Below are positions 54,301 to 64,000 of a stretch of DNA of 64,000 nt, one piece after another. The first letter of the stretch is position 1. The number at the start of each line of letters is the position of its first letter. This DNA is from Mycoplana azooxidifex (lineage in GTDB: Bacteria; Pseudomonadota; Alphaproteobacteria; Rhizobiales; Rhizobiaceae): NCBI RefSeq assembly GCF_014196765.1, contig NZ_JACIEE010000001.1:372001-436000 (forward strand). Reading direction: 5' to 3'. The position numbers and the translations under genes were made by a program. The notes under the pieces are model-generated. The model ran no database searches and was not told the origin of the DNA. It saw nothing but the letters and a program-made list of their open reading frames with translations.

Positions 54301-55467
54301 TCAGTTCTCGACCGCGAGTGTCTGCCCGTCCCATCTGAGCAGGAAGACTTCGGTGCGCGGCTTGCCCTCGCCATCCTCGCCTCCGACGACAAGAACGCCG
54401 CCGGGCACGGCAAAGGAAGCGCCATAGGCCAGTCCCCGCGGCAGTTTGCCCACCTGCCTCCAGCCATTGCCGTCGAAGGCGTAGACCTCGTCGCGCCAGC
54501 CCTTCGTCAGCCCGTCATGGGCGAACCATTTTCCCGCCGCGGCATTGGCCTGCGCGCCCTTGAAGTTCGCGCCACCGGCGACGAGGACGTCGCTGCCGGC
54601 AACGCCGGCATAGGCCCCCGCCACGCCTTCCTGCGGTTCGGATCCGGAGATGGCCGGCAGGTCCGCGAGTTTCTGCCAGGACGCCTCCTCCCCCTCGACC
54701 TGCACCAGCTTGACTTCGGGCGTGCGCAGACCCGGCTTGATCTCGCCGCTGATCACCATAAAGCGGTCCTCGCCTTCGGCGACCACGGCGGGGTCGCAGT
54801 TGGGCAGGAACGGATTGTCGCCCAGCGTGCCCCAACTGTTGCCGGCCGGGTCGTAGACCAGCACCTTGTCGTTCCAGCGATAGTCCTTCGGCTGCATGCC
54901 CATGTAGCCGTCGACGAGCGTCTTGAAGCCTTGCGGATCCTTGTCCTTGTCGATGGCGCTCACCTCGGCCAAGTATTTGTCGAACAGCTCCTTGTTGTAG
55001 CCGCCGACGATGGCGATGCGCCCGTCACCGAGCGTCACCGCCTTCGCACCCGAAAGGCCGGCGGGCGTCTGGGTATCCAGCTTCGACCAGGTGTCGGCCT
55101 CGGTGTCGTAGGCATAGACGGTGTCGAAGATGATCGGCGAGTTGGCGGCCGCGTCCGCCTTGCCGTTGCCGCTGAAGGCAAGGATCGTCTTGCCCGAGAT
55201 CGCCACGGCCGCGCCATTCGTCGCCGGCCCCGTGAAGGCTGCGCGCTTTACCCAGCCCTTGGCCGGGTCGGCCAGGTCGAGTGCGTAGAAGTCGGTTCCG
55301 GCCGAGCCGAGCCCGACATAGGCCATATCACCGACGCGCGCGGCGATCCCGTTCTTGACGGCGACGGGCAGATCCGGCCAGGTTTCAGCGGCCATGACGG
55401 CACCGGTCGATAGCGCAATGGCTGCGACACCCGCCGCCAGTCGTTTTCCAAGGGTCACTCCAGGCAT
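54301..55467 (-). CDS. nanM: N-acetylneuraminate epimerase (mutarotase), Kelch type
   Basis: A 388-residue periplasmic enzyme that speeds conversion of alpha- to beta-sialic acid. A signal peptide ([20 protein letters not shown]) is followed by a six-bladed Kelch propeller with typical glycine pairs ([30 protein letters not shown]) and the NanM-type stretch [24 protein letters not shown] 7 nt before the ATG supports the start. It is the last gene of the minus-strand half of the sialate locus, 57 bp after nanEK. Confidence 0.92.
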   Translation of the reverse strand: MPGVTLGKRLAAGVAAIALSTGAVMAAETWPDLPVAVKNGIAARVGDMAYVGLGSAGTDFYALDLADPAKGWVKRAAFTGPATNGAAVAISGKTILAFSGNGKADAAANSPIIFDTVYAYDTEADTWSKLDTQTPAGLSGAKAVTLGDGRIAIVGGYNKELFDKYLAEVSAIDKDKDPQGFKTLVDGYMGMQPKDYRWNDKVLVYDPAGNSWGTLGDNPFLPNCDPAVVAEGEDRFMVISGEIKPGLRTPEVKLVQVEGEEASWQKLADLPAISGSEPQEGVAGAYAGVAGSDVLVAGGANFKGAQANAAAGKWFAHDGLTKGWRDEVYAFDGNGWRQVGKLPRGLAYGASFAVPGGVLVVGGEDGEGKPRTEVFLLRWDGQTLAVEN

Positions 55468-55524
55468 TCATCGTCTCCTCTCCATCGGTCGACAAGGTTG
55501 GGAAGGCGTCGCCGCCGGCGCTCG

Positions 55525-57063
55525 TCATGACGCAGCGGCCATGTCGGCCACGCCGATGATACCGGCATCAGCACCGAGATCGGCAGCAGCAAGCACAGGC
55601 ACGACAGCCTCCGGATAAACGGCGAGCGTTTCGCGCAGCAGCTCGAGGAAGCCCTCGGCCAGGCCGACGCCGCCGCCGATCACGATGCATTCGGGGTCCA
55701 CCACGGCCTGCAGGCCGGCGATGGCGGCCGCAAGCCGGGTTGCCGCATCGCGCAAGGTGTCCTGCGCCCAGCTTTCGCCGGTATGGGCGGCTGCGAAGAC
55801 CGCGCGGGCGTCGCCGTCATGACCGCGGCGGCGGGCCGCTTCCGCGATCCCGAACCCGGAGGCCAGCGTTTCCAGGCGGACCGGGCCGGTCGGCTCGAAA
55901 ACGGGCACCTGCCCGAGGCTGCCGGCAATGCCACGCGTACCGCGAAGCAGGCGGCCGCCGAGGACGATGCCGCCGCCGATGCCGCTGGAGACCGTCAGGA
56001 ACGCCATGTCGCGCCCCTTGCCTGCGCCGAAGCGATACTCGCCCCAGGCGGCCGCCTGCGCATCGTTGACCGCCAGAACCGGGGTGCCAAGCGCGACGCC
56101 GAGCACATTCGTCAGCGAAAACCCCTGCGGTATGGCGAGCGTACCGGGATTGAGCGCCGACCAGACGTCGCCGTCGATGCGGCCGGTCACCGCCGCCGCG
56201 GCGCGTTCGTATCGGCCGTCCCAGCCTTGGGCCAGACCGGCGATGGCGGCGATCCAGCCCTTGCTGCCTACGTCCGCCGGTGTCGGCATGACGCGCCGCT
56301 CGAACACGGTCTCTCCCTGCACCAGGGCGGCGAGCGTCTTGGTGCCGCCGATGTCGAAGGCGAGCACCGGCGCGAGCGGCCGCGCGGCTCCCTCCACCGC
56401 CTGTCTGAACCAGTCGGCGATGTGCTCGGGGCGCGTGATCGCCGAACCGACGACCACGGCGTCGGCGCCCGCCCGGATCGCCGCCGCCGCCAGTTCCGGA
56501 CTGTTGTAGCGTCCTTCCGCGAACACCGGCGCACCCAGGCGGGCGCAGCGCCGCACCAGTTCGAGGTCCGGCGCCTTCGGCGGCGGCGCGTCCCCGGCAT
56601 AGCCCGACATGGTGGTTCCGACGATATCGGCCCCGGCCGCGAGCGCGGCGCGCGCCTCGGCTTCCGTGGAGATGTCGGCCATCGCCAGCCGGCCGCGACG
56701 CTTGATCTCGGCAAGCAATTCGGACACCGGCACCGGGCGCGGCCTGTCCGTGGCATCGACCGCGACGATGGCAGCGCCTGCCTCGCAAAGGTCTATGACG
56801 TCGCTCAGAAAAGGCGTGATGCGCACCGCGCTGTCTTCGAGGTCGCGCTTGACGAGGCCGATGACCGGCAGCCGGCTCGCCTGCACGACCGCGGCCACGT
56901 TGGCGTCGCCTTCGATACGCAGCCCGGCGGCCCCCGAGGCTTCGGCGGCGCGCGCATAGGCGACGACCGATGCGACAGTGTCGAACGGACCGTCCGGGAC
57001 CGGCTGGCAGGAGATGACGAGCCTGCCCCGCAGGCCTTCGATGATATCGCGCCCAGTGCTCAT
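55525..57063 (-). CDS. nanEK: fused ManNAc-6-phosphate 2-epimerase / ManNAc kinase
   Basis: A 512-residue bifunctional enzyme. Residues 1 to about 226 form a NanE TIM barrel (VISCQPVPDGPFDTVASVVA, ADIVGTTMSGYAG, ADAVVVGSAITRPEHIADWF). About 233-512 form a ROK kinase (LAFDIGGTKTLAALVQGE, SSGIGGGIVLGG). ManNAc from NanA would be phosphorylated and epimerised to GlcNAc-6-P. The kinase half lacks the Cys-rich zinc loop (CxCGxxGC) and the His of most ROK kinases: the loop region reads TGPVRLETLASG. GGGAGG 6 nt before the ATG at 57063 fixes the start. It is divergent from nanR. Confidence 0.92.
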   Translation of the reverse strand: MSTGRDIIEGLRGRLVISCQPVPDGPFDTVASVVAYARAAEASGAAGLRIEGDANVAAVVQASRLPVIGLVKRDLEDSAVRITPFLSDVIDLCEAGAAIVAVDATDRPRPVPVSELLAEIKRRGRLAMADISTEAEARAALAAGADIVGTTMSGYAGDAPPPKAPDLELVRRCARLGAPVFAEGRYNSPELAAAAIRAGADAVVVGSAITRPEHIADWFRQAVEGAARPLAPVLAFDIGGTKTLAALVQGETVFERRVMPTPADVGSKGWIAAIAGLAQGWDGRYERAAAAVTGRIDGDVWSALNPGTLAIPQGFSLTNVLGVALGTPVLAVNDAQAAAWGEYRFGAGKGRDMAFLTVSSGIGGGIVLGGRLLRGTRGIAGSLGQVPVFEPTGPVRLETLASGFGIAEAARRRGHDGDARAVFAAAHTGESWAQDTLRDAATRLAAAIAGLQAVVDPECIVIGGGVGLAEGFLELLRETLAVYPEAVVPVLAAADLGADAGIIGVADMAAAS

Positions 57064-57215
57064 GGCGGACCTCCCATAATCAAGTCGCGGGCAACAGCGG
57101 TCGCCCCATGATGCATCCAATGAAGTCAGGCCGAGATACACTCCAAGCGCGATTTTCATTCGCGAAAGCGAGCATTTCGGGTATCTCCGGACAGCTACAG
57201 TTATTGGCAATTTCA

Positions 57216-57252
57216 ATATCCGATTGACAGATATCCTACAAGTGGATAAATG
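57216..57252 (+). promoter_or_regulatory. promoter with overlapping candidate NanR operator
   Basis: TTGACA (57224-57229) and TAAATG (57247-57252) are 17 bp apart. Three TATCC/GGATA elements lie on top: ATATCC at 57216-57221 and 57231-57236, and GGATA at 57244-57248, the last two forming TATCC-N7-GGATA. Repression by the GntR-type NanR is inferred. Confidence 0.5.
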
Positions 57253-57298
57253 TGCAGCCACTGTCTTTTCGGAGTCATGAAGGCAACCGGAGACGAAG

Positions 57299-58030
57299 AT
57301 GAACGTGAAGTCGATCAAGCCCCTGAAGCGCGCGCCGCTCCTGCACGTATCGGTGCAGGAAAGCCTGCGCGCCTATATCGAGGACAACCGCCTCGATCCC
57401 GGCGCGCCGCTGCCGCCCGAAGGCGAACTTGCCACCCAGCTGGGCGTGAGCCGCAACTCCGTGCGCGAGGGTATAAAGGCGCTGGAGTCGGTGGGCGTAC
57501 TGGAGTCGCGCCGCGGCATCGGCGTCTTCGTCAAGGCCTTCTCGTTCGAGCCGTTGCTGGAGAACCTGGCCTACGGCCTGGGCGGCGCGCTGAAGCAGAT
57601 CGAGGAGGTCATCACCATCCGCCGTACCCTCGAGGTCGGCCTGATCGACAAGACGCTCGCACTCATCGGGCCGGACGACATCCGCGAGTTGCGCGAGACC
57701 TGCGACAAGATGAGGGAACGCGCCGAGCGGGGCGAGAGCTTCCCCGACGAGGACCGGCGCTTCCACCAGTTGCTGTTCCGCTGCCAGAACAACGAGGTGC
57801 TTCTGCGCCTGCTCGAGGTCTTCTGGCTGGCCTTCTACAAGGCGTCCGATTTCGTCAATCTCGACAATTCAGACCCGACGCAGACCTGGCGCGACCATGC
57901 CGCGATCGTCGATGCGGTCGAGGCGCGCGATCTCGCGGCCGCCAAGGACCGGCTAGACAGGCACTATGCCGGGATCAACCGGGTGATCGCCCAAAGCAAG
58001 ACAATCACACCTGTAGGGAGGACTACATGA
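57299..58030 (+). CDS. nanR: GntR/FadR-family regulator of sialate genes
   Basis: A 243-residue regulator. The winged helix domain is about residues 15-80 (VSVQESLRAYIEDNRLDPGA, LGVSRNSVREGIKALESVGV). An FadR-type all-helical C-terminal domain (about 90-230) carries metal/ligand-type residues in FPDEDRRFHQLLFRCQNNEV and WRDHAAIVDAVEARD. Placed first in the satABC-nanA operon and divergent from nanEK, it most likely represses both until sialic acid or ManNAc appears. GGAG 6 nt before the ATG; its stop overlaps the next start (ATGA). Confidence 0.9.
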   Translation: MNVKSIKPLKRAPLLHVSVQESLRAYIEDNRLDPGAPLPPEGELATQLGVSRNSVREGIKALESVGVLESRRGIGVFVKAFSFEPLLENLAYGLGGALKQIEEVITIRRTLEVGLIDKTLALIGPDDIRELRETCDKMRERAERGESFPDEDRRFHQLLFRCQNNEVLLRLLEVFWLAFYKASDFVNLDNSDPTQTWRDHAAIVDAVEARDLAAAKDRLDRHYAGINRVIAQSKTITPVGRTT

Positions 58031-59613
58031 ATCTGAAGACCACGATCTCGGCGCTCGCCCTGTCGGCAGCGCTTTTCGGCGGCCTCGCCGCCACGCCCGC
58101 GCCGGCTTTTGCCGAAGGCGGCACCATCACCGGCGGCTTCGATGTCGGCCCCGGCGGCTTCCAGGGAAACTTCAACCCCCTCGCGGCGACCAGCGGCTTC
58201 ACCTGGCTCGTCACCTATTTCGAGCCGCTGGTCATCTATGACGACAAGCTCGAAAAGGTCGTCGGCGCGTTGGCCGACAGCTACGAAATCAGCGACGACC
58301 AGAAGACCTATACCTTCAAGCTCGCCGACACCAAGTGGCATGACGGCAAGCCCTTCACCGCCAAGGACGTCAAGTTCACCATCGATCTCGCCAAGAACGA
58401 CAAGGCAGGCTCGGTCTTCGCGGCCCGCCTCGGCGCCATTGAATCCGTCGAGACGCCCGACGACCGCACGGTCGTGATCAAGCTGTCGACAGCAACGCCG
58501 AGCATGCTCGACACCCTTACCAAGGTCATGGTGCTGCCCGAGCATGCGCTGGCCTCCATCCCGGTCGAGCAGATCGCCAAGAACGCCTGGTGGTCGACCT
58601 CGCCGATCGGTACGGGTCCGTTCAAGTTCACCAAGTACGTCGCCGACCAGTATGTCGAGCTCGCCGCCAATCCCGACTATCGCGGCGGCAAGCCTGCGGC
58701 CGAGAAGCTGATCAACCGTTATTTCGCCGACCCGGCCGCGGCCATCGCCGCCCTGCGCTCGGGCGAGATCCAGTTCACCTACGTCGATTCCAACGACGTC
58801 TCCACCTTCAAGGACGACGGCGCCTTCCGGGTGATCGAGGGCAACTCCTATGTCGTCAACTATGTCGGCTTCAACCAGGAAGTGCCGCTGTGGAAGGACC
58901 TGAAGGTCCGCCAGGCCTTCATGCACGCCATCGACCGTAACGCCATCATCAACAGCCTCTATGGCGGCGCCGCCAAGCCGGCCAACTGCGTCTACGCCGC
59001 CGACCGTCTGGTGCCGGAGGGCATCGATACCTACGACTACGATCCCGAGAAGGCCAAGCAACTGCTGGCCGAGGCCGGCTGGGACAAGATCAACGGCGAC
59101 AAGCCGATCACGATCCTGACCTATTACACCTCGCCGCTCGTGGCCAATGTGCTCGCCGCTATGCAGGCGATGCTCGGCCAGGTCGGCATCAACATCGTGC
59201 CGCGCGCCGTCGATACCCCGACCTACAATTCGATCGTCTACCAGCAGTCGGGCAATGCCGGCGAATTTCCGCTGATCTTCGCCGGCCTGCAGAACGGCCC
59301 CGATGCGTCCAACATCAACATAGGCCTGAACGAGAAGCAGATCCCGCCGGCCGGCGCCAACCTCATGCGCATCCGCATGCCGGAAGTGACCGATGCCCTC
59401 GACGCGGCACTGGCGGAGACGGACGCGAGCAAGCACGACGCCCGCTACCAGGAGGTCTGCAAGGCCACCAATGCCAACCTGCCGTGGGGCACGATGTGGG
59501 TCGGCAACCGCTACGGCGTCGCCTCGACGAAGCTGAACGACTTCGTCTGGACGCCCGCGCCGGCCGGCGGCCCCTATCAGGCCCACCCCGAGAAGTGGGC
59601 GATCGCCGAGTAG
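58027..59613 (+). CDS. satA: sialic acid ABC transporter substrate-binding protein
   Basis: A 528-residue periplasmic binding protein of the peptide/nickel (SBP_bac_5) family. A signal peptide ends AFA near residue 29. Landmarks are TYFEPLVIYDDKLEKVVGAL, TYTFKLADTKWHDGKPFTAK and VRQAFMHAIDRNAIINSLYG. Haemophilus ducreyi SatA, of the same family, binds N-acetylneuraminate; the surrounding nan genes make this the likely ligand here. The ATG overlaps the nanR stop by 4 bp and has GGAGG just upstream. An attenuator-like terminator follows it. Confidence 0.9.
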   Translation: MNLKTTISALALSAALFGGLAATPAPAFAEGGTITGGFDVGPGGFQGNFNPLAATSGFTWLVTYFEPLVIYDDKLEKVVGALADSYEISDDQKTYTFKLADTKWHDGKPFTAKDVKFTIDLAKNDKAGSVFAARLGAIESVETPDDRTVVIKLSTATPSMLDTLTKVMVLPEHALASIPVEQIAKNAWWSTSPIGTGPFKFTKYVADQYVELAANPDYRGGKPAAEKLINRYFADPAAAIAALRSGEIQFTYVDSNDVSTFKDDGAFRVIEGNSYVVNYVGFNQEVPLWKDLKVRQAFMHAIDRNAIINSLYGGAAKPANCVYAADRLVPEGIDTYDYDPEKAKQLLAEAGWDKINGDKPITILTYYTSPLVANVLAAMQAMLGQVGINIVPRAVDTPTYNSIVYQQSGNAGEFPLIFAGLQNGPDASNINIGLNEKQIPPAGANLMRIRMPEVTDALDAALAETDASKHDARYQEVCKATNANLPWGTMWVGNRYGVASTKLNDFVWTPAPAGGPYQAHPEKWAIAE

Positions 59614-59628
59614 GCCAATTTCCTCCCT

Positions 59629-59661
59629 GGGGTGGCCGCTTCATCGGTCACCCCCATTTTT
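59629..59661 (+). terminator. intrinsic terminator/attenuator between satA and satB
   Basis: A 10-bp stem, GGGGTGGCCG with CGGTCACCCC (one G-U pair), has loop CTTCAT and is followed by CATTTTT. Partial stop here would give more binding protein than permease. Confidence 0.7.
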
Positions 59662-59701
59662 CGGAAAGTTCGGAACTCCCTGGAAAGGGTGCTGATCACC
59701 T

Positions 59702-60661
59702 ATGCTTCGCTACTGTCTCCATCGCCTGTTGATCGGTCTCGGCATGCTGCTCGCGCTGACCGTGCTGATCTTTGTGCTGTTGCAGCTGACGCCCGGCGAC
59801 CCGATCGACGCCTATATCGATCCCAACGTCGCCATGACGAAGGAGGCGATGGACGCCCTGCGTGCGCGCCTCGGCCTCGACCAGCCCCTGCCCGTCCAGT
59901 ACCTGGCCTGGCTTTCACAGGCCGTGCAGGGCGATCTCGGTCATTCGCTGCAGCGCTTCAACGAGACCGTGGCCGGCCTGATCGCTTCGCGCATCGGCCC
60001 CACCCTGCTGCTGATGGGAGCGGGCCTCTTCATCGCCATCGTCGTCGGCATCGCCGCCGGCATCCTCAGCTCTGTACGCCGCAACTCGCTGCCGGACTAT
60101 TCCTTCTCGGTGCTGGCGCTGCTCGGTATCTCGAGCCCGGCGTTCCTGACGGCACTGCTCGGTCTCTACGTTTTTTCGGTACGGCTGAAATGGGCGCCCT
60201 CGGGCGGCATGCTGACGCCCGCGACCGAGTTCTCGCTCAGTGATCTCCTGCACCACCTGATCCTGCCGGCAGTCGTGCTCTCGATCGGCCATGCGGCGCT
60301 GATCATGCGCTACATGCGCGCCTCGATGCTCGAGGTCCTGAACCAGGACTATGTCCGCACGGCGCGGGCGAAGGGCGTAAAGGAATTCTGGGTCGTCACG
60401 AAGCATGCGCTGCGCAACGCGCTGCTGCCGGTCGTCACCCTCATCGGCTCGACCATCGGGCTTGCCGTCGGCGGCGCCATCTTCATCGAGAGCGTCTTCA
60501 ACTGGCCGGGCATGGGGCTGCTGCTCATCGACGCCGTCGAGACCCGCGACTATCCCGTCATCATGGGAGCGACACTGGTCATCGGCGCCTGCGTCATCGT
60601 CGTCAACATCCTGACAGACCTTACCTATGCGGTCATCGATCCGCGCATCGAGGTGGCCTGA
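59702..60661 (+). CDS. satB: sialic acid ABC transporter permease 1 (DppB-type)
   Basis: A 319-residue inner-membrane permease with six helices. It opens with the DppB-type [20 protein letters not shown] and contains [14 protein letters not shown]. The EAA loop is [20 protein letters not shown], and the end [20 protein letters not shown] is standard. The ribosome site GGAAAGG is 13 nt from the ATG, a loose spacing that may keep expression low. It is followed 1 bp later by satC. Confidence 0.93.
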   Translation: MLRYCLHRLLIGLGMLLALTVLIFVLLQLTPGDPIDAYIDPNVAMTKEAMDALRARLGLDQPLPVQYLAWLSQAVQGDLGHSLQRFNETVAGLIASRIGPTLLLMGAGLFIAIVVGIAAGILSSVRRNSLPDYSFSVLALLGISSPAFLTALLGLYVFSVRLKWAPSGGMLTPATEFSLSDLLHHLILPAVVLSIGHAALIMRYMRASMLEVLNQDYVRTARAKGVKEFWVVTKHALRNALLPVVTLIGSTIGLAVGGAIFIESVFNWPGMGLLLIDAVETRDYPVIMGATLVIGACVIVVNILTDLTYAVIDPRIEVA

Positions 60662-60662
60662 C

Positions 60663-61535
60663 ATGAGCCTGTTCACCCTCTCCTCCTCCGGCCCGGTCGC
60701 TCGTGCCACCAGCCGCTTCACCCACAACAACGCAGCGCTGTTCGGGGTCGTCCTGCTCGTCCCCCTGCTCCTGGCCGTCCTGACCTATCCTCTCTGGCTG
60801 CCCTACAAGCCGAACGATATCGATCTCCTGGCCATGAACGCCGGGCCGTCCTGGAAGCACTGGTTCGGCACCGACGGGGTCGGCCGCGACGTGCTCGCCC
60901 GAACGCTCGAAGGCGGCCGCATCTCGCTCCTGGTCGCCGTCTCCTCGGTCGTGCTGTCGACGGCCATCGGCTTTCTCGTCGGCGCGATCTCGGCCTTCGG
61001 CGGTCGTTGGGCCGATGCGCTTGCCATGCGCTCCGTCGATCTCGCCATGACCCTGCCGCCGGTCATCTTCCTGCTGGTGCTCGCCTCCATCGTCGGCTCC
61101 GGCATCTGGTCGACCGTCTTCGTCATCGCATTGCTATCGTGGCCGGTGCTGTCGCGCATGATCCGTGCCCGTTTGCTGGAGCTGCGCGAACGCGAATTCG
61201 TCATGGCCTCGCGCGGCATGGGCGCCGGCATCGGCCATCTGCTGTTCCGCCACGGCCTGCCAAACTCGATCGACATCCTGGTCGTCTACGCCACCCTGCA
61301 GGTCGCCAACGCAATCCTGCTGGAGGCCGGACTGTCCTTCCTCGGCCTCGGCGTGCCGCCGCCGGCCGCGAGCTGGGGCAACATGCTGAACGCGGCGCGC
61401 TCCACGGCGGTCCTCGAGCAATTCCCCTGGCAATGGCTGTTTCCCGGCGGCGCCCTCGTGCTCGCAGTCCTTGCCATCAACTTCATCGGCGACGGTCTGA
61501 GGGATGCCTTCGACCCCCGATCCGAACTCAACTAA
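60663..61535 (+). CDS. satC: sialic acid ABC transporter permease 2 (DppC-type)
   Basis: A 290-residue permease with six helices. The N-terminal [20 protein letters not shown] and [20 protein letters not shown] are the DppC pattern, the EAA loop is [20 protein letters not shown], and [20 protein letters not shown] is near the end. The ATG at 60663 is 1 bp after the satB stop; an earlier in-frame codon at 60627 would overlap satB more. In Haemophilus the SatC function is fused differently (SatB permease, SatC permease, SatD ATPase). Confidence 0.92.
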   Translation: MSLFTLSSSGPVARATSRFTHNNAALFGVVLLVPLLLAVLTYPLWLPYKPNDIDLLAMNAGPSWKHWFGTDGVGRDVLARTLEGGRISLLVAVSSVVLSTAIGFLVGAISAFGGRWADALAMRSVDLAMTLPPVIFLLVLASIVGSGIWSTVFVIALLSWPVLSRMIRARLLELREREFVMASRGMGAGIGHLLFRHGLPNSIDILVVYATLQVANAILLEAGLSFLGLGVPPPAASWGNMLNAARSTAVLEQFPWQWLFPGGALVLAVLAINFIGDGLRDAFDPRSELN

Positions 61536-61556
61536 CCTCTGGAAGAGAAGTAAACC

Positions 61557-62474
61557 ATGTCCAAATTCTTCGGTGTCGTTCCTCCCGTCGTCACCCCCCT
61601 CAACGAGGATTTCTCGGTCGACTACGCCTCCTACACCCGTGTCCTCGAACATCTGATCGACAACGGCTGCCATGGCCTGTTCGCGCTCGGGTCGACCAGC
61701 GAGGTGGTGTTCTATGACGATGCGGAACGCCGCAAGATCCTCGAGCACACCGTCAAGGTCGCCAACGGCCGCGTGCCCGTCATCGCCGGCGTCATCGACC
61801 CGACGACCGACCGCGTCATCCGCCATGCCCGCACCGCCAGGGACGTCGGCGCCGACGCCGTCGTCGTCACCGCTCCCTTCTACACCGTTACCAGCCAGGC
61901 CGAGACGATCGACCATTTCCGCATGATCCGCGACGCGGTCGACATCCCCCTGATCGCCTACGACATTCCGGTCTGCGTTCACGCCAAGCTCGCCCGCCAG
62001 ACCGTGGTGACGCTCGCCAATGAAGGCACGATCATCGGCCTGAAGGATTCCTCCGGCGACGACGGCAACTTCCGCTACGCGCTGAGCGACCTTTCCGGCA
62101 ACAAGGACGTGTTCCTGATGACCGGCTCGGAGATCGTCGTCGACAGCGCCCTGCACATGGGCGCGCACGGCGTCGTCCCCGGGCTCGCCAACGTCGATCC
62201 GGCCGGCTACGTCCGCCTTTGGGACCATGCCAAGCGCGGCGACTGGGACGCCGCACGCAAGGAGCAGGAGCGCCTGTGCCGCCTGTTCGAGATCGTCTGG
62301 GTCGCGGCCGGCCGCGTCAGCGGCGGAGCTACGGGCGTCGGCGGCTTCAAGACTGCGATGCGCAGCCTGGGCATCATCTCCACCAATGTCATGGCGCGTC
62401 CGCGCGCGCCGCTCAACGACGCCGAGGCGCGCAAGGTCGATGAGATCCTGCGTTCCGCCGGCCTGCTCGACTGA
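61557..62474 (+). CDS. nanA: N-acetylneuraminate lyase
   Basis: Cytoplasmic class I aldolase of 305 residues that splits sialic acid to ManNAc and pyruvate. The Schiff-base Lys163 is in [10 protein letters not shown], the catalytic Tyr135 in LIAYDIP, and the carboxylate-binding loop is LGSTSEV (45-51). The DHDPS/NAL family also includes dihydrodipicolinate synthase; the choice of NanA rests on the surrounding sialate genes. A purine-rich leader (GGAAGAG) precedes the ATG. It sits between satC and the ATPase genes. Confidence 0.88.
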   Translation: MSKFFGVVPPVVTPLNEDFSVDYASYTRVLEHLIDNGCHGLFALGSTSEVVFYDDAERRKILEHTVKVANGRVPVIAGVIDPTTDRVIRHARTARDVGADAVVVTAPFYTVTSQAETIDHFRMIRDAVDIPLIAYDIPVCVHAKLARQTVVTLANEGTIIGLKDSSGDDGNFRYALSDLSGNKDVFLMTGSEIVVDSALHMGAHGVVPGLANVDPAGYVRLWDHAKRGDWDAARKEQERLCRLFEIVWVAAGRVSGGATGVGGFKTAMRSLGIISTNVMARPRAPLNDAEARKVDEILRSAGLLD

Positions 62475-62482
62475 GGATACCG

Positions 62483-63495
62483 ATGACACCCGAACCCATT
62501 CTTCAGATCAAGGGCCTCAGAACCGTCTTTCGCGTGCGCGCCAGGGAGATCGCCGCCGTCAACGGCATCGATCTCGCCGTCCATCCTGGCGAGACGGTGG
62601 CGCTGGTTGGCGAATCGGGTTCGGGCAAGTCGGTGACGAGCCTGTCGGTCATGCGGCTCCTGGCCCGCAAGATCGGCTCGATCGACGCAGGCTCGATCCG
62701 CTTCCGGGGCAAGGACGGCAAGGTCAAGGACCTCGTCGCGCTGAGCGAGGAAGAGATGCGCCACATCCGCGGCAACGACATCGGCATGGTCTTCCAGGAG
62801 CCGATGACCAGCCTCAACCCGGTCTACACCGTCGGCGACCAGATTTCCGAGTCGCTGCGCGTCCACCGCGGCATCGGCAAGCGCGACGCGCTGGAGGCCG
62901 CGGTCGGCCTGCTCGAAAAGGTCGGCATTCCCGACGCCCGTCGCCGGGCCCGCCAGTATCCGCACGAGATGTCGGGCGGCATGCGGCAGCGCGTCACCAT
63001 CGCCATGGCGCTCGCCTGCGATCCGACGCTGCTCATCGCCGACGAGCCGACCACCGCACTCGACGTCACCATCCAGGCGCAGATCCTCGATCTCATGCAG
63101 AAGCTGCAGCGCGAGCGCAGCATGGGCATGCTGTTCGTCACCCACAACCTCGGCGTCGTCGCCGAGATCGCCCATCGGGTCGTGGTCATGTATGCCGGCC
63201 GCATCGTCGAGACCGGCGCTGTCGCCGAGGTCTTCCGCGACCCGCGCCACCCCTACACGATGGGATTGCTCAAATCGATGCCGCGCCTGGGCACGGCGAC
63301 CGCGATGAAACGCAGCGGCGAGAAGTTGCCCGCCATTCCCGGCATGGTGCCAAGTCTTGCCGAGATGCCGGCCGGCTGCGCCTTTGCTCCCCGGTGTCCC
63401 TTCGCGATCGATGCCTGTCGCACCGCCGTGCCGGAACTTGCCGCCGTCAACGAGGGCCATGGCAGCCGCTGCATCCGCTGGCAGGAGATCTCAGC

Positions 63496-63499
<4 letters not shown>
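62483..63499 (+). CDS. satD: sialic acid ABC transporter ATP-binding protein 1 (DppD-type)
   Basis: A 338-residue ATPase. Walker A is GESGSGKSV, the signature MSGGMRQR, Walker [14 protein letters not shown] and the switch His in LFVTHNL. The C-terminal oligopeptide-type extension contains ALRRCPFAI-like Cys-rich text, here [18 protein letters not shown], a possible Fe-S-type or structural motif of the family. Its stop overlaps the next ATP-binding gene start as ATGA. Confidence 0.93.

Positions 63500-64000
<501 letters not shown>

Overview
The window is a 64 kb, GC-rich stretch of chromosome or large replicon from an alphaproteobacterium, most likely Hyphomicrobiales/Rhizobiaceae. That placement rests on several things: a fixNOQP-type cbb3 oxidase operon, a BA14K-family protein, DUF1127 proteins beside a LysR regulator, a dadR-dadX-dadA cluster, several ABC/TRAP uptake systems with divergent regulators, and one intergenic palindromic element (37424-37529) that resembles the mosaic repeats of rhizobia. 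The genus cannot be fixed from the sequence alone. I saw no rRNA, tRNA, CRISPR array, prophage, transposase or complete IS.

Layout. 1-4.3 kb: the 3' part of a type-II P-type cation ATPase, a LysR regulator facing two small DUF1127 genes that share an upstream 13-mer, and a GNAT acetyltransferase. 4.6-8.5 kb: a GlxA/GbdR-type AraC regulator and two paralogous double-receiver signalling proteins, one ending in an active-looking GGDEF domain. 8.6-13.7 kb: a large MscS-type channel and small conserved proteins (DUF924, a membrane protein, OsmC, DUF1349). 14.0-18.7 kb: ccoNOQP, a small membrane ORF, a DUF2189 protein and ccoS, without ccoGHI. 18.75-21.4 kb: a metQ-metN-metI type importer. 21.8-26.6 kb: an SbmA/BacA/YddA-like ABC protein with a degenerate ATPase, then the alanine catabolism set dadR / dadX-dadA. 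26.8-31.1 kb: a secreted Ser/Asn-repeat protein, a conserved hypothetical, and an ECF sigma/anti-sigma pair facing an exported subtilase.

31.2-41.9 kb: an RND efflux pump with its adaptor, a YbaN-like protein, L-2-hydroxyglutarate oxidase, a quinoprotein glucose dehydrogenase whose membrane anchor is a separate overlapping gene, a ChaA-like antiporter and a DedA protein. 41.9-46.7 kb: a TRAP transporter operon ending in a shikimate/quinate-dehydrogenase-like gene, with a divergent TetR regulator. 46.7-51.1 kb: a sugar ABC system split between strands around a decayed SDR gene, followed by an intact SDR. 51.3-54.1 kb: a BA14K protein, GltS and two small proteins. 54.3-64 kb: a sialic acid locus with nanM, a fused nanE-nanK, nanR, a five-gene peptide-type ABC importer (satA-B-C plus two ATPases, the last cut by the window end) and nanA.

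The genes work as separate metabolic and regulatory modules, typical of an accessory-rich rhizobial replicon. The sialate locus is the most coherent pathway: import, anomer epimerisation, lyase, ManNAc kinase and ManNAc-6-P epimerase leading to GlcNAc-6-P. The least understood parts are the complementary-degenerate receiver pair, the sigma/anti-sigma/subtilase module and the Ser/Asn-repeat secreted protein.
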